Positions 8,053 through 15,910 of a DNA stretch of 64,000 nucleotides are shown here, piece by piece. Positions within the stretch are counted from its first letter, which is position 1; each line of letters begins with the position of its first letter. Position numbers and translations under genes: made by a program. The notes under the pieces are model-generated. The model was not told the DNA's origin, made no database searches, and worked only from the letters and a program-made list of their open reading frames with translations. The stretch is from Solwaraspora sp. WMMD1047. GTDB lineage: Bacteria > Actinomycetota > Actinomycetes > Mycobacteriales > Micromonosporaceae. Where the stretch lies: contig NZ_JARUBL010000001.1 in assembly GCF_029626155.1 (NCBI RefSeq), positions 2,914,001 through 2,978,000 of the forward strand. Reading direction: 5' to 3'.

Positions 8053-9036
8053 TCAGTCGTCCACCACCGTGATGACCACGTTGCCGACCTTGTGGCCGCC
8101 GTCGACGTACCGGTGGGCCTGCACGATGTCGGCCAGCGGGTAGCTGCGGTCGATCACGATCCGGAGCTGGTCCCGGCTGATCAGGTCGTGCAGTTCGGCC
8201 AGGGCTGCGTGTTTGCGTACCGACATCCCGGTCCGGACCCGCGGGCCGGGAGTGACCGCGGTGCCCAGCGCGAGGAGGTTGTTGGTGACCAGGCCGGTCG
8301 TCGGCAGGTAGCTGCCGCCCGGGGCCAGCACCGGCCGGCAGCGGGCGAACGAGCTGCGGCCGACGGTGTCGAAGACGACGTCGTACCGTTCGCCGCTGGC
8401 GGTGAAGTCCTCGACGGTGTAGTCGAAGACCCGCTCGGCGCCGAGCGACCCGACCAGGCCGGCGTTACGGCCGCTGCACACGGCGTGCACCCTGGCGCCG
8501 GCCAGCTTCGCGAGCTGGACCGCGTACGTGCCGATGCTGCCGGAGCCACCGATGACCAGCACCGACTGGCCGGGTTGGACCGGGACCAGGTGGCGGAGGA
8601 AGTGCCAGGCCGTGGTGAAGCCGTCGACGCTGGCCGCCGCCTGGGCGTAGCTCGCGTTCGGCGGCATCGTGGTGAGCGAGGCCCGCTCCGACAGGCACTT
8701 GTACTCGGCGTTCGCGCCGACGGCGAACCCGGTGAACCCGAAGACCCGGTCGCCGACCCGGTACCGACTGGCGGTCGGCCCGAGCGCCGTGACCTCGCCG
8801 GCGAACTCCAACCCGAGTACGCGGACTCCCTTGCGCGGTCGGAACGGACCGAGGATGGCCCGTCCCCACCGGGGCTCGCCCCGGCGCATCCCGCACTCGG
8901 CGGAGGTGACCGTGGTGGCGTGCACCCGCACCTGCACCTCGTCGCCCCGGGGCGCCGGCTCGGGCAGGTCGGCCAGAGTGAGGACCTCGGGCGGTCCATA
9001 CGTGGTGAACATCGCCGCTCGCATGTCCGCCATCAT
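8053..9036 (-). CDS. MDR-family NAD(P)-dependent alcohol dehydrogenase / quinone oxidoreductase
   Basis: About 327 residues. The N-terminal GroES-like fold begins MRAAMFTTYGPPEVLTLADL and includes LGLEFAGEVTALGPTASRYRVGDRVFGF. The nucleotide-binding Rossmann fold follows, with VLVIGGSGSIGTYAVQLAKL. The C-terminal PLADIVQAHRYVDGGHKVGNVVI is typical of zinc-independent medium-chain reductases. No structural-zinc Cys cluster is present, which favours the quinone-reductase branch. Two adjacent ATGs (9036, 9033) and one at 9024 compete for the start. The last opens directly on the conserved MRAAMF motif; no strong ribosome site decides. The gene is monocistronic and divergent from the kinase-like gene at 9100 with about 63 nt between. 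Substrate is unknown. Confidence 0.85.
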   Translation of the reverse strand: MMADMRAAMFTTYGPPEVLTLADLPEPAPRGDEVQVRVHATTVTSAECGMRRGEPRWGRAILGPFRPRKGVRVLGLEFAGEVTALGPTASRYRVGDRVFGFTGFAVGANAEYKCLSERASLTTMPPNASYAQAAASVDGFTTAWHFLRHLVPVQPGQSVLVIGGSGSIGTYAVQLAKLAGARVHAVCSGRNAGLVGSLGAERVFDYTVEDFTASGERYDVVFDTVGRSSFARCRPVLAPGGSYLPTTGLVTNNLLALGTAVTPGPRVRTGMSVRKHAALAELHDLISRDQLRIVIDRSYPLADIVQAHRYVDGGHKVGNVVITVVDD

Positions 9037-9099
9037 GCTGGAACGCCGCTGTGAAGACGCTGAGCGTTGCCGAGCGGCGGGACGGGGAGGATGGGGACC

Positions 9100-9621
9100 A
9101 TGTCTCGACTCGTGATCATCACGGGGCCGATCGCGGCCGGCAAGAACACCGTCGCGGAGCGGCTCGCTGCACTCCTTGCGCAGCGGGGTCGTACCGTGGT
9201 CATCGCCGACGTGGACGACGTGGCGGCCATGGTGGCGGCGCCCGGCGCGGGCGCGGCGGGCCTGTGGCCGGCGGCGCACGAGGCGCACGGGGCGCTGGTC
9301 GGTCAGTGGCTGCGGTCGACCGTCGACCACGTGGTGGCGGTCGGGCCGTTCCACACGGCCGAGGAGCGGGCCGCGCTCACCCGGCCCCTGCCGGACGGGG
9401 TGAGCCGGCTGTGGGTGGTGGTCGACGCGCCGGTGTCGGTGACGTTCCCGCGCGCCCGGGCCGACCCGAGCCGGGTTCTCTCCCGCGACCCCGAATTCCA
9501 TCACCGCGCGCACGACCGGTTCCGCACCCTGCTGCCCAGCATCCCCGCCGACGCGACCTTCAACTCGGCCGAGCTGACCGCGGACCAGATCGCGGCGGCC
9601 ATCGCCGACCTGCTCGGGTGA
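9100..9621 (+). CDS. P-loop kinase-like AAA family protein
   Basis: 173 residues. The N-terminal strand and P-loop MSRLVIITGPIAAGKNTVAERL is a nucleotide-kinase-type Walker A, but with Asn where Ser/Thr normally follows the Lys. VVIADVDDVAAMV is the acidic second motif. TFPRARADPSRVLSRDPEFH is the Arg-rich lid, followed by a short helical C-terminus. Size and layout resemble shikimate-, gluconate- or chloramphenicol phosphotransferase-like small-molecule kinases; the substrate cannot be read from sequence. GGGGAGG lies 8-14 nt before the ATG at 9100; an in-frame ATG at 9091 is possible. It is divergent from the MDR reductase. Confidence 0.75.
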   Translation: MSRLVIITGPIAAGKNTVAERLAALLAQRGRTVVIADVDDVAAMVAAPGAGAAGLWPAAHEAHGALVGQWLRSTVDHVVAVGPFHTAEERAALTRPLPDGVSRLWVVVDAPVSVTFPRARADPSRVLSRDPEFHHRAHDRFRTLLPSIPADATFNSAELTADQIAAAIADLLG

Positions 9622-9782
9622 CCCGGGAGACTGGCCGCAACGGCTAGGATGACGGCGGCTACCAGGGAAGCCACCGGTCCGCGGGAATGGGCTCAGCCCA
9701 CCTGGGCCGGTGCGCCACGTGTCACCACCGCTCTCCTTTCGGCCTGACCCAGCGGACAGCAGGCAGACGAGAGGAGGCCGCC

Positions 9783-11315
9783 GTGCCGACCCTGGACCTG
9801 CCCGACCGTCCGCACCTCGACAGCTTCCGCCGGCAGGCCCGTGCCCTGCAGCGCGCCGCCCGGTCCGGTGATCCCGACGCTCTCGCGCGGCTGGCCCGCC
9901 ACCATCCCGGGAGAGTCTCCGGCGACGGCCTGCGGCTCAGCGCGGCGCAGCTGGTCGTCGCCCGCGAGTACGGCTTCGCCAGCTGGCCCCGGCTCACCCG
10001 CTATCTGGAAACCGTGGCCGAGCACGGCTGGACGACCGGGCTCGCCGCGGTGCCGGCGGTCGATCCGGCGGACGAGTTCTGCCGCCTCGCCTGCCTGACC
10101 TACGGCCGCGAGGACGGGCCGGCGCGTTGGGCGGGCGCCCGGGAACTGCTCGCACAGCATCCCGGGCTGACCGCGGGGAACGTCTGGGCCGCCGCGGCGG
10201 CGGCCCGACCGGACGACGTCGGGCGGCTGCTCGCCGAGCGGCCGCAGCGGGTGCACGAGCGGGGTGGCCCGTTCCGGTGGCGGCCGCTGTATCACCTCGT
10301 CTACTCGCGGTACGACCCAGCCGTGCCGGCCGACCGCGTGCTCGCCGTCGCCCGGCAGTTGCTCGACGCCGGCGCCGACCCCAACGAGGGTTACCTCTTC
10401 GACGCCCTGCCGTCGCCGTTCACGCTGCTGACCGGGGTGTTCGGCCACGGCGAGCTGGGCCGGCACCGGCAGCCGCCGCACCCGCACTGGCGGGCGCTGG
10501 CACGGCTGCTGCTCGACGCGGGGGCCGACCCCAACGACGCGCAGACCCTCTACAACCGGATGTTCGACCCGGACGACTCGCACCTTGAGCTGCTGTTCGA
10601 GTACGGGCTCGGCGCCGGTGACGGTGGTCCGTGGAAGCACCGGATCGAGGAGTTGGACACCCCGGCGCGGATGCTGCGCGTCCAGCTGCGCTGGGCGGTC
10701 GAGCATCAGCAGCCCGCCCGGGTCCGCCTGCTCGTCGAACACGGGGTGGACTTCCGCTCTCCGTTCGAGGGCGCCGGGCCGGCGTGGAGTCTGGGCGACG
10801 GCCGGACCCCGGTCGAACTGGCCCACCTCAACGGCGACACCGAGATCGCCTACTACCTCGTCGCCCAGGGTGCCGCGCCACCGGGTCCCGACCCGGTGCG
10901 CGAGCTGATCGCCGCGGTGTTCCGCGCCGACCGGTCCGGCCTGGACCGGATCCGCACCGCCCATCCCGACGTCGTCGATCAGGCCCGCCGCAGCCGCCCC
11001 GGACTCGTCGTGTGGGCGGCGACCCGGGCACCGACGGAGGCGGTCGTGATGCTGGTCGAGCTCGGCTTCGACGTGAACGCCTACGGGCGGGGTGACGCCC
11101 CGGTCGAGGAGGAGTGGGAGACCGCCCTGCACCACAGCGCGGTGAACGGGAACGTCGCCCTCACCCGCCGGCTGCTGGACCTGGGCGCCGACCCCAACCT
11201 CCGCGACCACCGCTTCGACGGAACCCCACTGGACTGGGCCAGACACTTCCACCAGTCATCGACCGCCGCCCTACTCGAACCCGTCACGGCACCTCAACCG
11301 GACACCGCCAATTAA
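9783..11315 (+). CDS. ankyrin repeat protein
   Basis: 510 residues beginning at a GTG preceded by GAGAGGAGG. The N-terminus (PTLDLPDRPHLDSFRRQARA, then AAQLVVAREYGFASWPRLTR) is the leader often found on actinobacterial ankyrin proteins. Degenerate ankyrin units follow, recognisable by LLDAGADPNEGYLF, LLLDAGADPNDAQTLY, LLVEHGVDFRSPF, LVELGFDVNAYG and LLDLGADPNLRDHRFDGTPL. No signal peptide, membrane segment or enzymatic domain is visible, so a cytoplasmic protein-interaction role is likely. The frame is open upstream of the GTG without a better start. It converges on the ABC transporter operon. Partner is unknown. Confidence 0.85.
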   Translation: MPTLDLPDRPHLDSFRRQARALQRAARSGDPDALARLARHHPGRVSGDGLRLSAAQLVVAREYGFASWPRLTRYLETVAEHGWTTGLAAVPAVDPADEFCRLACLTYGREDGPARWAGARELLAQHPGLTAGNVWAAAAAARPDDVGRLLAERPQRVHERGGPFRWRPLYHLVYSRYDPAVPADRVLAVARQLLDAGADPNEGYLFDALPSPFTLLTGVFGHGELGRHRQPPHPHWRALARLLLDAGADPNDAQTLYNRMFDPDDSHLELLFEYGLGAGDGGPWKHRIEELDTPARMLRVQLRWAVEHQQPARVRLLVEHGVDFRSPFEGAGPAWSLGDGRTPVELAHLNGDTEIAYYLVAQGAAPPGPDPVRELIAAVFRADRSGLDRIRTAHPDVVDQARRSRPGLVVWAATRAPTEAVVMLVELGFDVNAYGRGDAPVEEEWETALHHSAVNGNVALTRRLLDLGADPNLRDHRFDGTPLDWARHFHQSSTAALLEPVTAPQPDTAN

Positions 11316-11381
11316 GCAGGTGAAGGTCCAGAGGAAGTAGAGGCCGGGGGCGGTGGGGCCGTACTGGCGGTACCCGCAGGC

Positions 11382-12710
11382 TCAGGGGGCGGGGGAGGTC
11401 AGGATCTCGTAGAGGTCGGGGCGGCAGTCCAGGGCGGCCCGGCGCATGGCGGCCACCCGGGTCACCTGCACGTCCGCCGGGAGGGCGTAGAGCGTGGCGA
11501 GCGCCTGGTCGGCCAGCTCGCGGTGGGTGTCCCAGACGTGGTCCGGGGCGGCGCGTTCGCCGCGCAGCCAGAGCCCGGCGGCGATCCGGGCGCCGTCGAT
11601 GCGGTTCCAGGTCTCGACGTCGTCGAGGGCTGCACCGCAGCTCCACGTCCCGGCGCCCTCCAACAGGTAGTCGCGCAGCGAGTCCAGGATCGGAATGATC
11701 GTCCCGTCGCCGACGACTGTCAGTTCGAAGTGGACGGTGTCCGGCCGCTGCGCGATCGGCTCGCCGTACACGCCGGTCTCCTGGACCACGGCCGTCGGCG
11801 GGTCCGGCAGCCGGGCGGCGAGGACGGCCAGCGCCTCCCGGGCCGGCCCCACGATCTGCGGCAGGAACGACTCGTGCACCCGGTTGACGCAGACCCGGGG
11901 TGCACCGTCCGCGCAGACCAGCTCGGTGGCCCGCGCGTCGGGGCGGACGGCCTCGCCGGTCGGCGGGAGCACCAGCAGGGCCACCGCCAGACCGACGACC
12001 GCCGGTAGGGCGGCGAGCAGCCGGGCCCGGCGGGTGTCGGCGGCGAACAGCGCCCACCCGGTCCCCGCCAACGCGGCGAACCAGACCAGCACCCCCGCCA
12101 CCGCTGCGCCGTCCACCACGGAATAGCCGTCGGCGTGGCCGAGCCGACCCGGCGCGAGCAGCAGCGCCGACGGGCCGCCCTCCTCCCACAGCAGGTACGG
12201 CCCGGCGACCGCCACGATTGCCAGCACCGCCAGCAGTGCGGGGATCAGCCGGGACGGCAGCAGCCGGCCGATGCCCAGACCGAGCAGCCCGGCGGCGGCG
12301 ACGCCGACCGCGCCGGCCAGCACCGGCCAGTGCCACCCCGGCGGCTGGTAGCTGGCGGCCAGCACCGCCCGGCCGAGCCCGTCGGCCAGGCCGGCCAGGT
12401 AGCCGCCGGCCAGACACCCGGCGACAAGCGCCGCCCGGGGCGCCACCCGGCTGAGCCCGGAGCGCGGAGTGGTGGCCACCAGCTCGGTGACCCCCGATGC
12501 CTTGTCGCGGCGGCCCTGCCAGGCCCCGGCCGCCAGCGCCAGCGGCCAGAGCAGCTCCAGGCCGATGTGGTGCGCCAACACCGTGGCCATCCAGAGACCG
12601 TCCCAGCGTTCCGGATCGCCGGTGAGCATCGCCGCGGCCCCGGCGAAGCCGAGACCCACCCAGACCGCCGCCGAGCGGCGCAACTCGACGAGGAGCAGCC
12701 GGCCCGTCAT
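11382..12710 (-). CDS. ABC transporter permease-like membrane protein
   Basis: 442 residues. The first ~255 carry about six hydrophobic segments: WVGLGFAGAAAMLT, LALAAGAWQGRR, ALVAGCLAGGYLAGLADGL, VLAGAVGVAAAGLLGLGIG, LIPALLAVLAIVAVAGPYLL and VVGLAVALLVLPP. A soluble, probably extracytoplasmic region of ~180 residues follows. The N-terminal cytoplasmic motif RRDKASGVTELVATTPRSG resembles ABC-2-type permeases. Its start overlaps the stop of the ATPase gene (ATGA), making it the last gene of a four-gene operon (sigma, anti-sigma, ATPase, permease). The large C-terminal domain matches nothing I recognise. Substrate unknown. Confidence 0.75.
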   Translation of the reverse strand: MTGRLLLVELRRSAAVWVGLGFAGAAAMLTGDPERWDGLWMATVLAHHIGLELLWPLALAAGAWQGRRDKASGVTELVATTPRSGLSRVAPRAALVAGCLAGGYLAGLADGLGRAVLAASYQPPGWHWPVLAGAVGVAAAGLLGLGIGRLLPSRLIPALLAVLAIVAVAGPYLLWEEGGPSALLLAPGRLGHADGYSVVDGAAVAGVLVWFAALAGTGWALFAADTRRARLLAALPAVVGLAVALLVLPPTGEAVRPDARATELVCADGAPRVCVNRVHESFLPQIVGPAREALAVLAARLPDPPTAVVQETGVYGEPIAQRPDTVHFELTVVGDGTIIPILDSLRDYLLEGAGTWSCGAALDDVETWNRIDGARIAAGLWLRGERAAPDHVWDTHRELADQALATLYALPADVQVTRVAAMRRAALDCRPDLYEILTSPAP

Positions 12711-13531
12711 CCCTGACCGCCCACCGCGCGGTGGCGGCGCAGCAGCACCGCGTACCCGCGTTCCACGTCGTTGCCGCCCGGGTGCAGGTCCGGGTCGGCG
12801 TCGCCGGCGGCGGCCGTCAGCTCCGCCACCGTGCCCTGGAACGCCAGCCGGCCCCCGTCGAGCAGCGCCACGTCCGTGCAGGCGCCGGCGACGTCGTCGG
12901 CCAGGTGGGTGGCGAGCACCACGCAGGTGTCGGAGCCGAGGTCGCGCAGCAGCGCCAGGGCGCGGGCCCGCTGCTCCAGGTCGAGGCCGACGGTGGGTTC
13001 GTCGAGCAGCAGCACCCGGGGCTCGCTGACGATGGCCTGGGCGATGCCGACCCTACGCAGCATCCCGCCGGAGAGCGACCGCAGCCGGCTGCCGGCCCGG
13101 GCGGCCAGGTCGACCCGGTCGATGGCCCGCTGCGCCGCGTCCGGAATGTCACCCGCCGGCACCTCTCGCAGCCAGGCGACGTACTCGACGAACTCCCGCA
13201 GGGTGTACCAGCGGTAGTAGCCGAAGTCCTGCGGCAGGTAGCCCAGACCCAGCCGGACCGCCCGCAGGTCCCCGCCGCCGCCGGCGTGCACCGCCTCGCC
13301 GAGGATCTCCAACTCCCCGCCGGTCGGCCGGACCAGCGTCGCGAGCGCCCGCAGCAGGGTCGTCTTGCCGGCACCGTTCGGACCGAGCAACCCGTGTACG
13401 CCGTCGCCGAGCGCCAGGTCGAGGCCGTCGACGGCGGTCCGCAGCCCGGCCCGCAGCCGCAGCCGCCGGGCCTGGATGGGGAAGGCGTACGTCGTCGGCG
13501 CGGTTTCCGCCGCGCTGACCGTCCGGATCAT
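12707..13531 (-). CDS. ABC transporter ATP-binding protein
   Basis: 274 residues. All nucleotide-binding motifs are present: Walker A GPNGAGKTTLLRAL, Q-loop YLPQDFGYYRWYT, signature LSGGMLRRVGIAQAI, Walker B VLLLDEPTVGLD and the H-loop VVLATHLADDV. The YLPQxxGYY form of the Q-loop is typical of ABC-2-type exporters of the antibiotic/lantibiotic-immunity kind. The ATG at 13531 has AAAGGAACC in front; the long upstream extension of the frame runs through the anti-sigma gene and is not real. It is coupled by a 4-bp overlap to the permease downstream. Confidence 0.92.
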   Translation of the reverse strand: MIRTVSAAETAPTTYAFPIQARRLRLRAGLRTAVDGLDLALGDGVHGLLGPNGAGKTTLLRALATLVRPTGGELEILGEAVHAGGGGDLRAVRLGLGYLPQDFGYYRWYTLREFVEYVAWLREVPAGDIPDAAQRAIDRVDLAARAGSRLRSLSGGMLRRVGIAQAIVSEPRVLLLDEPTVGLDLEQRARALALLRDLGSDTCVVLATHLADDVAGACTDVALLDGGRLAFQGTVAELTAAAGDADPDLHPGGNDVERGYAVLLRRHRAVGGQG

Positions 13532-13551
13532 CTGGTTCCTTTCACCGGGTC

Positions 13552-14361
13552 TCATCGCAGGCCGCCGGCCCGTCGGAAGGTGTCCCGCCACCACACGACG
13601 GCGCCGCCGGCGAGCACCGCGCAGACCGCCCAGGCCGGGGTCCCGGCCGGGTCCAACACCACCGGGGTACGCGACCAGAGCAGGCTCGGCGCCACCACGG
13701 CGGCCACCCAACCGGTGGTCAGCACGGTCGCCGCCCGGCCGATCCCGACGTGGGCGCCGAGCGCGAGGGTGCCGGCCACGAACGCCAGGCTGGGCAGCAG
13801 CCAGGCCGCCGGTGCCGTGCCGACGATCGCGCCGGCCACCGCCAACGGCGGCAGGACCAGCAACAGAACGGCGAGGGTACGCCGCAGCACCAGCCCCAAC
13901 CCGGCCCGCGCGGCGCTGGCCACCAGCGCGTGGGTCGGGTCGAGCCGACCGCTCCAGGACGCAGCGACCCCGAGTACGGGGACCACCGGCGCGACCAGCA
14001 GCAGCAGCGACGGCCGGGTCGGTCCGGACCCGCCGGCGGCCAGGTCCATCAGCATCGCGGCGAGCGGGACGAGCACGGTCATCGCCAGCCACGGCAGCGA
14101 GGTGGGGGCGGCCCATCGGGCCAGCAGCGGCCAGCGGCGCCGCCGCGCCGGCGGCTCGGCGGCCACCACCGGCGCCACCCGGGCCCAGACCTGGTCGACC
14201 AGGGCCGCCACCTCGGCGGTGTCGGCGGCCAGCCGGCCACGGCATTTGGCGCAGCCCTCCAGATGGGTCTCCACCGCCCAGAGCGCGTCGGCCGGCAGGT
14301 CGAGGCCTTCCGCGTACCGGTCGAGCACCGCCGGGGCGGGGTGGATGGTCGGGGTCGTCAT
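13552..14361 (-). CDS. membrane anti-sigma factor-like protein (zf-HC2)
   Basis: 269 residues. The N-terminal ~75 contain HLEGCAKCRGRLA, the HxxxCxxC zinc motif of zf-HC2 anti-sigma domains. After a basic stretch (PPARRRRWPLLARW) there are about six hydrophobic segments (LPWLAMTVLVPLAAMLM, LLLLVAPVVPVLGVAAS, LAVLLLVLPPLAVAGAIVG and others). It is thus a polytopic membrane protein that would hold the sigma factor at the membrane. The start ATG overlaps the stop of the sigma gene (ATGA). What signal releases the sigma factor is not visible; the downstream ABC transporter is the obvious candidate partner. Confidence 0.82.
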   Translation of the reverse strand: MTTPTIHPAPAVLDRYAEGLDLPADALWAVETHLEGCAKCRGRLAADTAEVAALVDQVWARVAPVVAAEPPARRRRWPLLARWAAPTSLPWLAMTVLVPLAAMLMDLAAGGSGPTRPSLLLLVAPVVPVLGVAASWSGRLDPTHALVASAARAGLGLVLRRTLAVLLLVLPPLAVAGAIVGTAPAAWLLPSLAFVAGTLALGAHVGIGRAATVLTTGWVAAVVAPSLLWSRTPVVLDPAGTPAWAVCAVLAGGAVVWWRDTFRRAGGLR

Positions 14362-14939
14362 GACAACACCTCGCGCAGCAGCAGCCGGGCCCGGCGGGCC
14401 CGGGTCTTGACGGTGCCCTCGGCGACGCCGAGCAGCACCGAGGTCTGCCGCACCGACAGTCCGTCCAGGACCATCGCCTGCACCACGGCGCGCAGCTCCG
14501 GGGCGAGATCGCGGACCGCGCCGGCGACCGGGTCGTCGAGCAGTTGGTCGACCACCTCGTCCTCGGCGGCCGGCACGGTCGGCTCGGACCCGGGTCGGGC
14601 GCCGGCCGGCAGCGCGGAAAGGGCGGGCGCCTGCCGGGCGCGGGTGCGGAACCGGTCCACCAGGCGCCGGGCGGCGATGGTCCAGAGCCAGCCGGCGGCA
14701 CTGCCCCCTCCGGCGGTACCGACGTACGACCCGGCCGCCCGCCACACCGCGAGATATGCGTCCTGCATCACCTCGGCCACCAGCTCCCGGTCGGCGCAGC
14801 GGCGGCGCAACCGCATCGCCAGCCACGGCGCGGTCCGGCGGTAGAAGGCGTCGAACGCGGCCTGGTCACCGCGGGCGACCCGGCGCAGTAACGCCTCATC
14901 GTCCGGCTCCGCCACGCCACCATCCTCGTCAGCAGTCAC
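14358..14939 (-). CDS. ECF-type RNA polymerase sigma factor
   Basis: 193 residues. Region 2 is visible as DEALLRRVARGDQAAFDAFY...DRELVAEVMQDAYLAVWRAAG...AAGWLWTIAARRLVDRFRTR. Region 4 is DLAPELRAVVQAMVLDGLSV, RQTSVLLGVAEGTVKTRARR, ARLLLREVLS. A linker of ~35 residues joins them, and no region 1 or 3 is present, as expected for the extracytoplasmic-function group. The start is a GTG with AGGA close upstream. It is first in an operon with its predicted zf-HC2 anti-sigma factor and an ABC transporter, so it probably controls this operon. Confidence 0.92.
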   Translation of the reverse strand: MTADEDGGVAEPDDEALLRRVARGDQAAFDAFYRRTAPWLAMRLRRRCADRELVAEVMQDAYLAVWRAAGSYVGTAGGGSAAGWLWTIAARRLVDRFRTRARQAPALSALPAGARPGSEPTVPAAEDEVVDQLLDDPVAGAVRDLAPELRAVVQAMVLDGLSVRQTSVLLGVAEGTVKTRARRARLLLREVLS

Positions 14940-14946
14940 GTCCTGC

Positions 14947-14973
14947 TAGACGGCAGGCGTACCGGATCGGTTC
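14947..14973 (-). promoter_or_regulatory. candidate ECF-dependent promoter of the sigma operon
   Basis: Reading leftward, GAACCG (14973-14968) and CGTCTA (14952-14947) are separated by 15 nt and end 7 nt before the GTG of the sigma gene. GAAC-type -35 and CGTC-type -10 elements are usual for ECF promoters, so autoregulation is plausible. Short motifs in high-GC DNA are weak evidence. Confidence 0.3.
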
Positions 14974-15004
14974 TTCCGAGAGTGTGAGGTGGGTCTCAAC
15001 GCGA

Positions 15005-15038
15005 CCGCGCGGGGTGCCCGGTCGGGCACCCCGCGCGG
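15005..15038 (-). terminator. hairpin terminator of the serine protease gene
   Basis: A perfect 16-bp inverted repeat (15005-15020 with 15023-15038, core GCGCGGGGTGCCCG) with a 2-nt loop begins 13 nt beyond the protease stop codon. There is no T-tract, as is common for actinomycete terminators. It also separates the protease from the sigma operon further left. Confidence 0.75.
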
Positions 15039-15051
15039 GTCGGGGAGGGCG

Positions 15052-15732
15052 TCAGACGCCGGAGGTGGACCGGATCCAGCTCCGGCTGGACGCGACCGAG
15101 GCGTAGTTCTGGTACGTCGAGCCGTTGCCGGTGGAGCAGACGCCGACCTGCTGTCCGTTGTAGAACTGCGGACCGCCCGAGTCGCCCCGCCAGGCGACCC
15201 CGTTCACGCCGGTGCTCTGGATCGCCGGCCCGCCGTACGCATCCGACGAACCCGTCGTGGTCACCCGGACCGAGGCGGTCTTGAGCTGCGGCGACGCGTC
15301 GCAGTTGCTACAGGTGCGGCCCCAGCCGAAGATGGTGTTCGTCGAGTTCACCGGCGGGTTCGCGCTGGCCAGCGTCACGTACGTGGTGGAGACCGCCGAG
15401 CTCAGGTAGAGCAGGCCGAGGTCGTAGCGGCTGTAGGTGGCGCTGACCGTCCTGGTGACACCGCCGGAGGAGCGGTAGACGCTGCCGACCCGCACCGACA
15501 TGGTGCCGCCGATGCAGTGCCGGGCGGTCAGTACCCAGCGCGACGCGATGATCGAGCCGGAGCAGGCGAACGAGCCGTTCTGGAACACGGCCGCCGCCCA
15601 CGGGGCGGAGGAGACCGTGCTGCCGCCGATGATCTGCTGCGGCTCCGAGGGCGCGGCGGCGGCGGTGGACGGGGCGACGAACGCGCCGACGAGGGCGGTC
15701 GCGACGGTGGCCAGGGTGAGACGAATGCGCAA
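15052..15732 (-). CDS. secreted trypsin-like serine protease
   Basis: 226 residues. A Sec signal peptide RIRLTLATVATALVGAFVAP ends at AAAA-P. The mature S1A protease starts near IIGGSTVSSAPWAAAVFQNG. Catalytic His in WVLTARHCIGG, Asp in YSRYDLGLLYLS and Ser in WRGDSGGPQFY are all present, with Cys residues suited to two or three disulfides. It probably acts outside the cell. The start is chosen as TTG at 15732, because AAGGAG lies 7 nt upstream and the signal peptide begins there. The much longer open frame upstream shows no coding character. It is monocistronic and followed by a strong hairpin. Confidence 0.88.
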   Translation of the reverse strand: MRIRLTLATVATALVGAFVAPSTAAAAPSEPQQIIGGSTVSSAPWAAAVFQNGSFACSGSIIASRWVLTARHCIGGTMSVRVGSVYRSSGGVTRTVSATYSRYDLGLLYLSSAVSTTYVTLASANPPVNSTNTIFGWGRTCSNCDASPQLKTASVRVTTTGSSDAYGGPAIQSTGVNGVAWRGDSGGPQFYNGQQVGVCSTGNGSTYQNYASVASSRSWIRSTSGV

Positions 15733-15910
15733 GGAGGGCTCCTTACCGAGGGGGTGTACCCGGGATCCCCGGGCCGGTCGGGCCTGACACCGGTGGTGCC
15801 GGTGAGGCCAGAGGGTAGGGAGCCGACGTTTCAGCGACAAGAATAAATAGCGAGAATTTCGGATGGCGGGGGACAAATACCAGCCGAATGTCAATGGTAT
15901 GAGCGCGGCA

